Shown: positions 17,186 through 26,365, numbered from the stretch's first letter. The stretch is 64,000 nt of DNA from Muriicola marianensis (GCF_014638095.1 NZ_BMFH01000001.1:124001-188000); one strand, 5' to 3'. Program-made: numbers and translations. Notes: generated by a model not told the origin, from the letters alone.

Positions 17186-18445
17186 ATGAAAGATTTATTT
17201 GACAGGATTATTGAGAATAAAGGTCCTCTAGGGAGATGGGCCTCCCAGGCCGAAGGCTATTTCGTTTTTCCAAAACTAGAAGGTCCGATCTCCAACAGGA
17301 TGAAGTTCCAGGGCAAGGAAGTGATTACCTGGAGTATAAATGACTACCTGGGGCTTGCCAATCTTCCTGAGATCAAAAAAGTAGACGGTGAGGCAGCTCT
17401 TGAATACGGAGCCGCCTATCCGATGGGTGCCAGAATGATGAGTGGGCATACCGTACATCACGAACAACTCGAAAAAGAACTCGCTTCTTTTGTACATAAG
17501 GAGGCGGCTTATCTCCTCAACTTTGGTTACCAGGGGATCATGTCGGCCATAGATGCGCTTGTATCCAAGGATGATATCATAGTCTATGACGTCGATTCCC
17601 ATGCCTGTATCATCGACGGGGTAAGGCTTCATATGGGAAAGCGTTTTACCTTTAAGCACAACGATATTGAAAGCCTGGAAAAGAACCTGGAGCGCGCCAC
17701 TAAAATGGCCGAGCAGACCGGAGGAGGTATCCTGGTGATCTCAGAAGGGGTCTTTGGTATGCGGGGAGAACAGGGCAAGCTCAAAGAGATCGCTACCCTT
17801 AAGAAAAAATTTAAGTTCAGGCTGCTGGTGGATGATGCCCACGGATTCGGTACCCTTGGCAAGACCGGAGCCGGAGCAGGGGAGGAGCAGGGCGTACAGG
17901 ACGATATCGACGTCTATTTCGCCACCTTCGCCAAATCTCTTGCAGGTATAGGCGCATTCCTGGCCGCTGATAAGGAAATCATAGACTACCTCAAATACAA
18001 TCTCAGGTCACAGATGTTCGCCAAATCCCTCCCGATGATCTACGTCAAAGGAGCACTGAAAAGGCTGGAAATGCTCAGGACCATGCCGGAACTCAAGGCT
18101 AAACTGTGGGAGAACGTCACGGCTCTGCAGGAAGGTCTCAAGGAGCGCGGTTTTGACATAGGGACCACCTCCAGTTGTGTCACTCCTGTGTATCTGAACG
18201 GTAGTATCCCCGAAGCTATGGCCCTGGTGAAAGACTTGCGCGAGAACTACGGAATCTTCTGTTCTATTGTAGTGTATCCCGTTATACCCAAGGGGTTGAT
18301 CCTGCTCAGGATGATACCTACCGCTACCCACACCATGGAGGATATATCCATAACTCTGGACGCTTTCTCATCAATACGGGAAAGACTGGAAAACGGAACG
18401 TATAAAAGGTTGTCTGCTGCTGTCGCAGCGGCCATGGGAGAATAA
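17186..18445 (+). CDS. Serine palmitoyltransferase-like alpha-oxoamine synthase; candidate cysteate acyltransferase
   Basis: The product is 419 residues of the alpha-oxoamine synthase family, which condenses an amino acid with an acyl thioester and loses CO2. Family motifs: WSINDYLGLAN, YGAAYPMGARMMSGHTVHHE, the PLP-contacting LLVDDAHGFGTLGKTG, and the PLP lysine in TFAKSLAGIGAF (Lys250). The RSQMFAKSLPM segment is, as far as I recall, typical of the Bacteroidota sphingolipid/sulfonolipid branch rather than of KBL or BioF. With serine and palmitoyl thioester it would make 3-ketosphinganine; with cysteate it would make 3-ketocapnine, the sulfonolipid backbone. The neighbouring CBS-like gene favours cysteate, but sequence alone does not decide. 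It has no transmembrane segment. It is convergent with the GNAT gene. Confidence 0.85.
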   Translation: MKDLFDRIIENKGPLGRWASQAEGYFVFPKLEGPISNRMKFQGKEVITWSINDYLGLANLPEIKKVDGEAALEYGAAYPMGARMMSGHTVHHEQLEKELASFVHKEAAYLLNFGYQGIMSAIDALVSKDDIIVYDVDSHACIIDGVRLHMGKRFTFKHNDIESLEKNLERATKMAEQTGGGILVISEGVFGMRGEQGKLKEIATLKKKFKFRLLVDDAHGFGTLGKTGAGAGEEQGVQDDIDVYFATFAKSLAGIGAFLAADKEIIDYLKYNLRSQMFAKSLPMIYVKGALKRLEMLRTMPELKAKLWENVTALQEGLKERGFDIGTTSSCVTPVYLNGSIPEAMALVKDLRENYGIFCSIVVYPVIPKGLILLRMIPTATHTMEDISITLDAFSSIRERLENGTYKRLSAAVAAAMGE

Positions 18446-18472
18446 GCGTATCCCTGTTTAAGTAATTGAAAA

Positions 18473-19591
18473 TCAGAGGGCCTTTTTATAGGTCCTCCTT
18501 TTTTTATAGACCTCCGGGTTGAAGTGTTTCCACAGCTGCTTGATCGGGATATTGTCTTCGAGCTCAGGGGTACGGTAACACATCTCTACCCCTTTCTCCT
18601 CAAAAGTGTCGTGATACTCGTTGAAAATGATGGAGGTAACCCCTTTGTTCTGGTATTCCGGCAGGATACCGATAAGGTAAAAGATCGCATCCTTGCTATT
18701 TTTCCTGGCCTTGAGAAGATGGTACCAGCCAAAAGGGAACAGTTTTCCCCTGGCTTTCTGAAGGGCTTCTGAGAAAGAGGGCATCACAATGGCAAAAGCG
18801 ACGATCTGATCTGAGCTGTCCACGATAAATTTGATGTATTCCGGGTTGATAAAACCGATATACTTCTTTTTGAAATACGCCTTTTGCACCGGGGTGACAG
18901 GGACAAATGACGAGAGCCTTGCGTAGGTGTCATTGAACAGGTCGAACATCTTATCCACCCAGGGTAAGATTTCGCTGGTCTTTTTAAAATTCATTTCCCT
19001 CAGCCCATATCTCTTCTTAATCAGTTGATGTACCCGCTTAAAGAGGGCAGGATCCACATTGCTTCTGGGGAATTTGCTTTCGTCGTATCCCTTTTCTTTT
19101 ACAAATCCGAGTCTTTCGTAATGCGACTGGTAATAGGGGTGATTGTACCAGGTGACCATGGTTCCGATATGGTCGAATCCCTCGACCAGGACGCCTACCT
19201 TGTCCAGATTTGAAAATCCTACAGGGCCTTCCATGTATTCCAGGTTGTGGGCTTTTCCCAGTTCTGCCACCTTGTCCAGAAGAGCTTCCGAAACCTCCGG
19301 GTCATCGATAAAATCGAACCAGCCAAACCGCATCTTCCGAATCTTTTGCTCATTCACCTCGATCCAGTTGATCATGGCAACTACTCGGCCTGCGATCTTT
19401 CCGTTTTTATAAGCCAGGAAGAACCATGCTTCGGCGTGTTCAAAGACCGGGTTCTTCTTTCGGTCGAAGGTCTCCATCTCATCACGGATCAAAGGGGGAA
19501 CCCAATAAGGGGAATCCTTGTACAGGGAAAAAGGGAAGGTGACAAATTTCTTGAGATCAGACTTGCTGACCACCTCTTTGACAAGTATCAT
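18473..19591 (-). CDS. GNAT-fold acyltransferase-like protein; candidate long-chain base N-acyltransferase
   Basis: The product is about 372 residues from ATG 19591 (MILVKEVVSKSDLKKF). The frame opens 14 codons earlier at a GTG (19633), but that segment contains an 8-bp inverted repeat and is probably leader. Two GNAT-like halves are visible: an N-terminal one with FFLAYKNGKIAGRVVAM (about 60-80) and a C-terminal one with IGILPEYQNKGVTSIIFNEY, an acetyl-CoA-binding type loop. The protein is soluble. Databases often give such Bacteroidota proteins uninformative names. Bacterial ceramide synthase of Caulobacter is, to my knowledge, also an acyl-CoA N-acyltransferase-fold protein, and this gene lies beside an SPT-like gene, so N-acylation of sphinganine or capnine is a plausible function. 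That is inference. Confidence 0.8.
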   Translation of the reverse strand: MILVKEVVSKSDLKKFVTFPFSLYKDSPYWVPPLIRDEMETFDRKKNPVFEHAEAWFFLAYKNGKIAGRVVAMINWIEVNEQKIRKMRFGWFDFIDDPEVSEALLDKVAELGKAHNLEYMEGPVGFSNLDKVGVLVEGFDHIGTMVTWYNHPYYQSHYERLGFVKEKGYDESKFPRSNVDPALFKRVHQLIKKRYGLREMNFKKTSEILPWVDKMFDLFNDTYARLSSFVPVTPVQKAYFKKKYIGFINPEYIKFIVDSSDQIVAFAIVMPSFSEALQKARGKLFPFGWYHLLKARKNSKDAIFYLIGILPEYQNKGVTSIIFNEYHDTFEEKGVEMCYRTPELEDNIPIKQLWKHFNPEVYKKRRTYKKAL

Positions 19592-19609
19592 AGAACCCGA
19601 ATTGTATGA

Positions 19610-19629
19610 CCAATAATATGAATTATTGG
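19610..19629. promoter_or_regulatory. 8-bp inverted repeat upstream of the GNAT gene
   Basis: CCAATAAT and ATTATTGG form perfect arms around a 4-base spacer. The element lies 18 bases upstream of the ATG at 19591 on the minus strand. It could be an operator or an mRNA hairpin near the start codon. Confidence 0.4.
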
Positions 19630-19696
19630 GCACAGAATAAAGCTCAGCACATGATTAATTAAAGGAATTTCTGTATTCGGGAATATAGAGAGAAGA

Positions 19697-20734
19697 TCAG
19701 TTCTTCTTCCTCTTTTTGGCCTTGCGCTGCAATTTTCTCATCTTCTTTTCCGAGATACCGGGGAGCTTGGTGTCTGAATCGTCCTTAAAAGCGTTTCTTT
19801 TGATAAAATCCCCATTCTGCCCTGCTTTCTGGTCGTCGATGGAGATCACCTGATCCTGGTGGAAGTCCAGGCGGTATGAAAACCCCAGAGACCCAAACAT
19901 TCTGCTCGGAGTACTCTTAATACTCGCACCTATGTTGAAATCGGCCTGAAAGGACTTGCTGAACAAATGGGCGATACCAGTTCGCAAGAGAATGTCGGAA
20001 TACCGGTCGCTTTTGATCCCCTGGTTTTCCACAAAAACACTCCATTTAGGATTCTTGAAGGCGTGAGAAATGGAAACGAGGTATTCCATCTCTGGAAAAT
20101 CCGTGCCAATGCGGTCATAGATCAGGTTGGAGATCAGAACCAACCGAGGCCCCAGACTGCTCTGTGTGGCTACCATAGCCCTTGGGGCCACGATGGGATC
20201 TTCAGGATAAAAAGGATTATCCCCCAGGTTAAAGGTCGCCCCTGCATATACGGAGACAGCAGGAACCAGATCGCGCAGCTGGAATTTGTTGTTGGCCCTC
20301 CAGCTGTACAAATTGGGCTTGGTTCTGTCCGGATTTTTAAAGGGATCGTACAGGAGGTACTTGATTCCCAATCGGTTCCTGGAAAAATCGCTTCTCTTTT
20401 CGTTCAGATCAAAAGCTGTGAAGGTGATGTCCTGTTGAATATAAGTACCCTCGTAAATGACCTCCAGCTGTTCCTTGAAAAAACCGTATCTCAGTGCGAG
20501 ATCAGCTCCCATGATGGTAGATTCCCAGGAAAGGTCCGTGTGATCCCGCTGTTCGTATAGCAGACCGGTCTCTATCTGGACAACTCCTGTCCCCACAGCA
20601 TAGGCGCTAACCGATAGGCCGGGTCGATTAGAATTGATCACTTCTGTGTATTGCGAAAAGCCAAAAAAAGGCAGGGCAAAACAAAGGATTATCAGAAATG
20701 GCAGTACGCGGCTGGTTCTTGAGGCTGCATCCAT
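19697..20734 (-). CDS. Outer-membrane beta-barrel protein, transporter-like
   Basis: The product is 345 residues. An N-terminal hydrophobic stretch with FLIILCFALPFFGFSQ (about 13-28) is a signal peptide. The rest has alternating strands typical of a small outer-membrane barrel, beginning INSNRPGLSVSAYAVGTGVVQIETG, which resembles the putative 'transporter' family related to the MetA pathway of phenol degradation. It ends in a highly basic tail (KKMRKLQRKAKKRKKN), unusual after a barrel. It lies upstream of the GNAT gene on the same strand with 105 bases between, so co-transcription is possible but not shown. The substrate is unknown. Confidence 0.72.
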   Translation of the reverse strand: MDAASRTSRVLPFLIILCFALPFFGFSQYTEVINSNRPGLSVSAYAVGTGVVQIETGLLYEQRDHTDLSWESTIMGADLALRYGFFKEQLEVIYEGTYIQQDITFTAFDLNEKRSDFSRNRLGIKYLLYDPFKNPDRTKPNLYSWRANNKFQLRDLVPAVSVYAGATFNLGDNPFYPEDPIVAPRAMVATQSSLGPRLVLISNLIYDRIGTDFPEMEYLVSISHAFKNPKWSVFVENQGIKSDRYSDILLRTGIAHLFSKSFQADFNIGASIKSTPSRMFGSLGFSYRLDFHQDQVISIDDQKAGQNGDFIKRNAFKDDSDTKLPGISEKKMRKLQRKAKKRKKN

Positions 20735-20793
20735 CTGGTGCTATTTTATCAAAGTTTTATGACATTTGTACTGCTAATACAACGCTGGAATTG

Positions 20794-20801
20794 TACTTTT
20801 G
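20794..20801 (+). promoter_or_regulatory. -7 promoter element for the DUF4834-YfhO-glycosyltransferase-flippase operon
   Basis: TACTTTTG matches TAnnTTTG and lies 20 bases before the ATG at 20822. A TTTG at 20765-20768 is 25 bases further up, longer than the usual spacing. Confidence 0.5.
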
Positions 20802-20821
20802 ATATAATTACAAAATAAATT

Positions 20822-21085
20822 ATGGGTTTTTTAAAGACACTGCTGATCATTATCGGAGTGTATTTCCTGTTGAGGCTCATCGGCAGAATTCTGGCTCCCA
20901 GGCTCTTCCGTTATGCGGTGAAAAAGACAGGAGATAGGTTCCAGAAGGCCTATGAGCAAGCCAGGGAAAATGGGGAGACGAGGTTTTCAGGACGTGATGG
21001 TGAGATCAGAGGCCCGGCTAAAAAAAAGAAACCAGCATCCTCAGAAAAGATAGGGGAGTATATAGACTTTGAGGAAATAGAATAA
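20822..21085 (+). CDS. DUF4834-family small membrane protein
   Basis: The product is 87 residues. One N-terminal transmembrane helix (GFLKTLLIIIGVYFLLRLIG) is followed by a basic amphipathic region (RILAPRLFRYAVKKTGDRFQ) and an acidic C-terminal end (EKIGEYIDFEEIE). This pattern is the Bacteroidota DUF4834 family, of unknown function. It begins an apparent operon, ending 18 bases before the YfhO gene. Conservation next to YfhO suggests a link to envelope assembly, which is inference. Confidence 0.82.
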   Translation: MGFLKTLLIIIGVYFLLRLIGRILAPRLFRYAVKKTGDRFQKAYEQARENGETRFSGRDGEIRGPAKKKKPASSEKIGEYIDFEEIE

Positions 21086-21103
21086 ACCAGCACTTCATTC
21101 TCT

Positions 21104-23542
21104 ATGAGGGGAATCTCCAAAGCTTTCTTCACCCATTTCTTCACCATCACTTTCTTCGTGGTTGTCGCTCTGGCCTACTTCCACCCCGTTTTGCAGGGGA
21201 AGGTCATCCTCCAGTCCGATATCATCCAGTACACAGGGATGGCTAAGGAACAGAATGATTTCAGGGAGGAATACGATAAGGAACCCTACTGGACCAATGC
21301 TGCCTTCGGAGGTATGCCCACATACCAGCTCGGAGCCAATTATCCCCATAACTACGTAAAGAAATTAGACAGGATCCTCAGGTTCCTTCCCAGGCCGGCA
21401 GATTACCTGTTTTTGTACTTCCTTGGCTTCTACATTCTGCTGTGCTGTATGAAGATAGACTATCGCCTTGCCGTTCTGGGGGCTCTGGCCTTTGGTTTTT
21501 CTACCTACCTGATCATCATTCTGGGGGTTGGGCACAACGCCAAAGCCCATGCAATTGCCTATTTACCCATGATCCTGGGTGGTATTCTGCTCACCTTCAG
21601 GGGGAAATACTTCTGGGGGTTTGCGCTCACCGCACTGGCCATGGCACTGGAGATCAACGCCAACCACTACCAGATGACCTATTATTTCATGCTTTTGGTA
21701 CTCGTCCTGGGCCTGGTCATGTTAATTGACGCCATCAGGAAGAGAACGCTACTCAGCTTCCTGAAATCGGCTGGGGTCCTATTTCTGGCCGTTGCCCTTG
21801 GGGTGACCACTAATGCGACATCTCTCCTGGCGACCAAGGAGTATGCCGACTGGAGTACGAGAGGGGTCTCAGAACTTACTGTAAATCCCGACGGATCACC
21901 CAAGGAAGCGAGCACAGGACTCAGCCGGGATTATATCACAGAATACAGCTACGGCCTGGCAGAATCGCTCAACCTGTTCGTCCCCAGACTATTTGGAGGA
22001 TCTAACAATGAGGATCTCGGGACAAAGTCCAAGGCCTATGCCTATCTCACAGAACAGGGGGTTCCCAGAACACAGGCGCTGGAGTTTGCCAGCGGACTTC
22101 CGCTTTACTGGGGTTCCCAGCCCATAGTAGCCGGCCCGGCCTACGTAGGGGCAGTGTTGGTCTTTCTTTTTATCCTGTCTCTTTTCCTGGTAAAAGGCAG
22201 GGTAAAATGGTGGTTACTCGGGGGGGTACTTCTTTCATTGATGTTATCCTGGGGTAAGAATTTTGGGCTGCTGACAGATCTTATGATCGATTATTTCCCG
22301 CTTTACAGCAAGTTCAGGGCGGTTTCATCCATACAGGTTATCCTCGAATTATGCGTCCCTATACTCGGGATCCTGGGGCTTTCTGCCCTGATGGGGAATA
22401 ACAGGAGCGATTCCGAAAAGCTCAGGGCCCTGAAGATTTCCTTTATTATTGCGGCCGGACTGGGGGTCGTCATTTTCCTGATCAAGGGGATGTTCGATTT
22501 CAACGGGCTCAATGACGCATTGTACCAGCGTTATTTTGGCGATGAAGTGCTGGCCATGATCAAGAGAGACAGGGAAGCCGTTTACATTAATGACACTCTC
22601 AGGTCACTGGTTTACGTGCTCCTGGCCGCAACCGTCCTGTGGTTATATCTCAAAGGCAAATTGAAAAAGAATTTGTCCCTCCTGCTTCTCGGTGGACTCA
22701 TTTGTTTTGATCTGGTGGGGGTGGCCCTTCGCTATGTGGATTCAGCCGACTTTGTCAGCAAGCGTGCTATGAATCAGCCATTTCAGCTGAGTATGGCAGA
22801 CAGGCAGATCCAAAACGATACGTCCGTATATCGGGTCTATGATACGGGAGAAGGACTCAACGGAGCCAGGACTTCCTATTTCCACAAATCGATCGGCGGA
22901 TATCACGCCGCAAAACCGGCCATAATCCAGGACCTGTTCGACTATCATATCTACCAAAACAATAGACAGGTTCTCAACATGCTGAATGTGAAATACGTGA
23001 TTCAGCAGAACGAGGAAGGCCAGAGGGTTGCCTCGATAAATCCCGAAGCCCTTGGTAATGCCTGGTTTGTGGAATTGTTATTGCCCGTTGAATCAGCAAA
23101 CGAGGAAATACTGGCGTTGGATAGCCTCGATCTCAGACGGGAGGCGGTTTACGACCGCTCAGACTTCCCGCTGATCAACAGGTTCCGGTTTGAGGTTGAT
23201 TCCACGGCCTCGGTCGATTTGACATCTTATCGGCCCAACCATCTCACCTATGAGACCCGCAATGATCATTCCGGGGTCCTTGTGTTTTCGGAACTTTACT
23301 ATCCTCAGGGATGGGTTGCATATATAGATGGCGAAAAAACTCCTCATTTCAGGGTGAATTACGGACTCAGGGCACTGAGGGTGCCGGATGGGCAGCACCG
23401 CATCGTCTTCGCATTTGAACCTGAGGTCGTTGACAAAGGCAGTAAAATTACCCTCGCGAGTTCTGTCTTGTTGGGGATGATCGTTCTGGGAGGTGGAATT
23501 GTTTCCGTTTACAGGCGTAGGAGAAAGAACCTGCAGGCATGA
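21104..23542 (+). CDS. YfhO-family polytopic membrane glycosyltransferase-like protein
   Basis: The product is 812 residues. A first transmembrane helix (about 10-30) is followed by a periplasmic loop with SDIIQYTGMAKEQNDFREEY and GAYPN-like elements (AAFGGMPTYQLGANYPHNY), typical of GT-C-fold enzymes, then about a dozen further helices up to residue about 545 and a soluble C-terminal domain (about 560-780), with a last helix near the end (ITLASSVLLGMIVLGGGIVSV). YfhO proteins are thought to transfer sugars from lipid carriers at the outer face of the membrane. The gene overlaps the glycosyltransferase downstream by ATGA (23539-23542), supporting a shared role in a surface glycan. Confidence 0.88.
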   Translation: MRGISKAFFTHFFTITFFVVVALAYFHPVLQGKVILQSDIIQYTGMAKEQNDFREEYDKEPYWTNAAFGGMPTYQLGANYPHNYVKKLDRILRFLPRPADYLFLYFLGFYILLCCMKIDYRLAVLGALAFGFSTYLIIILGVGHNAKAHAIAYLPMILGGILLTFRGKYFWGFALTALAMALEINANHYQMTYYFMLLVLVLGLVMLIDAIRKRTLLSFLKSAGVLFLAVALGVTTNATSLLATKEYADWSTRGVSELTVNPDGSPKEASTGLSRDYITEYSYGLAESLNLFVPRLFGGSNNEDLGTKSKAYAYLTEQGVPRTQALEFASGLPLYWGSQPIVAGPAYVGAVLVFLFILSLFLVKGRVKWWLLGGVLLSLMLSWGKNFGLLTDLMIDYFPLYSKFRAVSSIQVILELCVPILGILGLSALMGNNRSDSEKLRALKISFIIAAGLGVVIFLIKGMFDFNGLNDALYQRYFGDEVLAMIKRDREAVYINDTLRSLVYVLLAATVLWLYLKGKLKKNLSLLLLGGLICFDLVGVALRYVDSADFVSKRAMNQPFQLSMADRQIQNDTSVYRVYDTGEGLNGARTSYFHKSIGGYHAAKPAIIQDLFDYHIYQNNRQVLNMLNVKYVIQQNEEGQRVASINPEALGNAWFVELLLPVESANEEILALDSLDLRREAVYDRSDFPLINRFRFEVDSTASVDLTSYRPNHLTYETRNDHSGVLVFSELYYPQGWVAYIDGEKTPHFRVNYGLRALRVPDGQHRIVFAFEPEVVDKGSKITLASSVLLGMIVLGGGIVSVYRRRRKNLQA

Positions 23543-24819
23543 AAAAAGTGCTCATCGTTACGTATTATTGGCCTCCTGCAGGCGGGCCGGGAGTACAGCG
23601 ATGGCTAAAATTTGTAAAATACCTTCCCGAGTTCGGCGTACGGCCTGTTCTCTACATCCCTGAAAACCCTCATTACCCAATCCAAGACCACAGCCTTACC
23701 GGGGAGATCCCAAGTGGTATTACGATTTACAAAAGACGGATATGGGAACCCTACAATTGGGCCGGATGGCTTTCAAAAAAGAGAACGCAAAAGATCAGTT
23801 CCGGGATCGTTCCCAGGGAAAACCCATCGGCCCTGGATAAAATCCTCTTGTGGATCAGAGGAAACCTGTTTGTGCCGGATGCGAGGAAGTTCTGGGTAAA
23901 GCCTTCCGTGAACTTTCTAAGGGAGATCCTGGAAAAAGAAGACATAAATACGGTGATCACAACCGGCCCTCCCCACAGCCTGCACCTGATCGGATTGGGC
24001 CTTAAGGAAAGTGAAGATATCCGTTGGATCGCAGATTTTCGGGACCCCTGGACGACCATCGGATACCATAAATCTTTAAGGCTAAGCAGGGCTTCTGCAG
24101 ATAAACACAATGCACTGGAGAAGAAGGTGCTGACCTCTGCAGATGAGATCCTGGTCACGAGTCGGACCACAGCCGAAGAATTCCGGAATATTACCGACAG
24201 GCCGGTCACGGTGATTACCAATGGTTATGATACCCCTCCGGACATTCAGGTGGAGCCTGATATATATTTCAGCATATCGCATATCGGTTCACTTTTATCG
24301 GAAAGGAATCCGCGCGTCCTCTGGAAGGTCCTGTCAGATCTATGCAAAGAAGACCCCGAATTTCACAAGACCCTGCGCATCAGGCTGACAGGGGTCGTTA
24401 GCGATGAAATCGTTCAGGAAATACATAACTTCGGCCTGAAGGAGGTGCTGGAGGTAAATACGTACCTCCCTCATGAAGAGGCCTTAAAAGCACAGAGGAG
24501 ATCCGGTGTGCTCCTTTTGGTAGAGATCAACTCAGCAGACACCAGGGGGATCATTCCCGGGAAACTCTTCGAATATATGGCGGCCGGGCGACCTGTGCTG
24601 GCCATAGGTCCGGAGGACTGGGAAGCGGGAACATTGGTCAAGGAGACGGGATCCGGAAAGGTTTTTACTTACTCCATGGAGAATGAGCTCAGACAAACGA
24701 TCCAGGAGTGGTTCAGGGATTATAAAAAAGGTGCTCTGGGGTATGTGTCACCCGGGATTGAGCAGTACAGCAGAAAGGCGCTCACTAAAAAGCTATCAGA
24801 GCGGATCTTATGGGAATAG
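23539..24819 (+). CDS. Glycosyltransferase, GT4-like
   Basis: The product is 426 residues with two Rossmann-like domains of a GT-B enzyme. The N-terminus MKKVLIVTYYWPPAGGPGVQ holds the glycine-rich acceptor-side loop, and the C-terminal half has a donor-binding region with RGIIPGKLFEYMAAGRPVLA and a nearby Glu. It transfers a sugar from a nucleotide-sugar to an acceptor in the cytoplasm. Its start codon overlaps the stop of the YfhO gene, and its 3' end overlaps the flippase gene by 10 bases, a tightly coupled set. Donor and acceptor are unknown. Confidence 0.88.
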   Translation: MKKVLIVTYYWPPAGGPGVQRWLKFVKYLPEFGVRPVLYIPENPHYPIQDHSLTGEIPSGITIYKRRIWEPYNWAGWLSKKRTQKISSGIVPRENPSALDKILLWIRGNLFVPDARKFWVKPSVNFLREILEKEDINTVITTGPPHSLHLIGLGLKESEDIRWIADFRDPWTTIGYHKSLRLSRASADKHNALEKKVLTSADEILVTSRTTAEEFRNITDRPVTVITNGYDTPPDIQVEPDIYFSISHIGSLLSERNPRVLWKVLSDLCKEDPEFHKTLRIRLTGVVSDEIVQEIHNFGLKEVLEVNTYLPHEEALKAQRRSGVLLLVEINSADTRGIIPGKLFEYMAAGRPVLAIGPEDWEAGTLVKETGSGKVFTYSMENELRQTIQEWFRDYKKGALGYVSPGIEQYSRKALTKKLSERILWE

Positions 24820-26270
24820 TCTTTAAACAGTCGTTCAGCAACCTGGTCATTACCTATATCGGTTTCGCCATAGGGGCTGTGAATACTCTGTTCCTATATG
24901 CGCGTTTCCTGAGTGATACCTATTACGGTCTTGTGGGGGTAATCCTGGCCACCTCGGCCATCCTGATGCCGGTCATGGCCCTTGGTGTACCCAACACCCT
25001 TATTAAATTCTACTCGGGGTATAAGGACGAGAGGTCGAAAGACGGTTTTCTCTTTCTCATGCTACTCCTGCCCATGGTCCTGATCCTTCCCCTGGGGCTG
25101 TTCAGTTATGTAGCCAATGAAGCTATTGGGGCCTTTATCGGGCAGAAGAACGCTATCGTGGAGGACTATGTGTGGCATATCTTCCTCATTGCCATGGCAA
25201 TGGCCTATTTTGAGGTGTTCTATTCCTGGTCGAGAATTCATATGCGATCCGTTTTTGGGAATTTTATGAAGGAGATCTTTGGCCGGCTCCTGATCTTCCT
25301 TCTCCTCTTTGCGGTGTATCTGGATTATATTTCAGTTATCACCTTTATGCACGCCCTGGTGGGTGTTTATCTGGTAAGGACGCTGATCATGAAACTATAC
25401 GCATTCTCCTTGCGAATGCCGAAGATCAACTTTCAATTCCCTTCCAATCTCTCTTCTCTGATTACCTACAGTCTGCTTATCATCCTGGGAGGATCTACGG
25501 CTGTAGTCCTCCTCGAGGTGGATAAGTTTATGATCAACCAGTTTATCGAGATTGAAAAGGTGGCCTACTACACGGTGGCTGTCTTTATAGCCACGGTCAT
25601 TGCCGTTCCTTCAAGGGCGATGCACCAGATTTCTTATCCTATGACCGCCGCCCTGCTGAACGGGAAGGACGGGGATGGTCTGGCTGTACTCTACCGGAAG
25701 AGTTCGCTGACGCTTTTCATAGTATCAGGACTTATTTTTGTTTTGATCATCCTGAACCTGGAAGATCTGTACCTCTTGTTGCCCGAGAATTACAGGGGTG
25801 GGTTCTACATAGTGCTCATGATCGGCCTGGCCAGGGTTTTTGATGCCCTGCTGGGGAACAACAATGCCATTCTATACAACTCGGACCATTACCGCGCCAT
25901 CTTGTGGCTCGGGGTTTTGCTCGCTATTCTGACGATCTTTCTCAATTGGGTACTCATCCCGAAGATTGGGATCACAGGGGCCGCCCTGGCGACCTTTATG
26001 GCGGTTTCCGTTTACAACCTTTTGAAATTGGTCTACGTCAAATTAAAGCTGGGTCTCCAACCCTTCAGCAGGGATACTTTTAAGGTGTTTTTGTTACTCG
26101 GGGGGGTAGTACTTCTGTTCTTTTATCTTCAATTCCCATTTCACCCCTTGATAAACATCACCCTCAAAAGCCTTCTGATCGCTGCGGTTTACACGGCCGT
26201 ACTCTACAGGTTCAAGATCTCGGAGGACGTCTATAATTTATTGACACAGTTATTTTCCAGAAAAAGCTGA
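24810..26270 (+). CDS. Oligosaccharide flippase (Wzx/MATE-like, polysaccharide biosynthesis protein)
   Basis: The product is 486 residues with about 12-14 predicted transmembrane helices and few charged residues, the size and pattern of Wzx-type lipid-linked oligosaccharide flippases. It starts MGIVFKQSFSNLVITYIGFAI and has the C-terminal domain with ALLGNNNAILYNSDHYRAIL. It would move a lipid-carried glycan across the inner membrane. It is the last gene of the four-gene operon and overlaps the glycosyltransferase by 10 bases. The operon has no polymerase or chain-length regulator, so the rest of the pathway must lie elsewhere. Confidence 0.88.
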   Translation: MGIVFKQSFSNLVITYIGFAIGAVNTLFLYARFLSDTYYGLVGVILATSAILMPVMALGVPNTLIKFYSGYKDERSKDGFLFLMLLLPMVLILPLGLFSYVANEAIGAFIGQKNAIVEDYVWHIFLIAMAMAYFEVFYSWSRIHMRSVFGNFMKEIFGRLLIFLLLFAVYLDYISVITFMHALVGVYLVRTLIMKLYAFSLRMPKINFQFPSNLSSLITYSLLIILGGSTAVVLLEVDKFMINQFIEIEKVAYYTVAVFIATVIAVPSRAMHQISYPMTAALLNGKDGDGLAVLYRKSSLTLFIVSGLIFVLIILNLEDLYLLLPENYRGGFYIVLMIGLARVFDALLGNNNAILYNSDHYRAILWLGVLLAILTIFLNWVLIPKIGITGAALATFMAVSVYNLLKLVYVKLKLGLQPFSRDTFKVFLLLGGVVLLFFYLQFPFHPLINITLKSLLIAAVYTAVLYRFKISEDVYNLLTQLFSRKS

Positions 26271-26303
26271 TCAAGAAGGGAGGAGCTTCTATATGAGACA
26301 TGG

Positions 26304-26335
26304 AAAAACCCCGCAGGGACGAATCCACTGCGGGG
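26304..26335 (-). terminator. Intrinsic terminator after the Arg/Ser-rich protein gene
   Basis: CCCCGCAG (26309-26316) pairs with CTGCGGGG (26328-26335). On the minus strand the hairpin is followed by a run of five T, about 30 bases after the stop codon at 26366. Confidence 0.75.
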
Positions 26336-26365
26336 CTAACCAACTAACCAACCTAAAAACTATCT

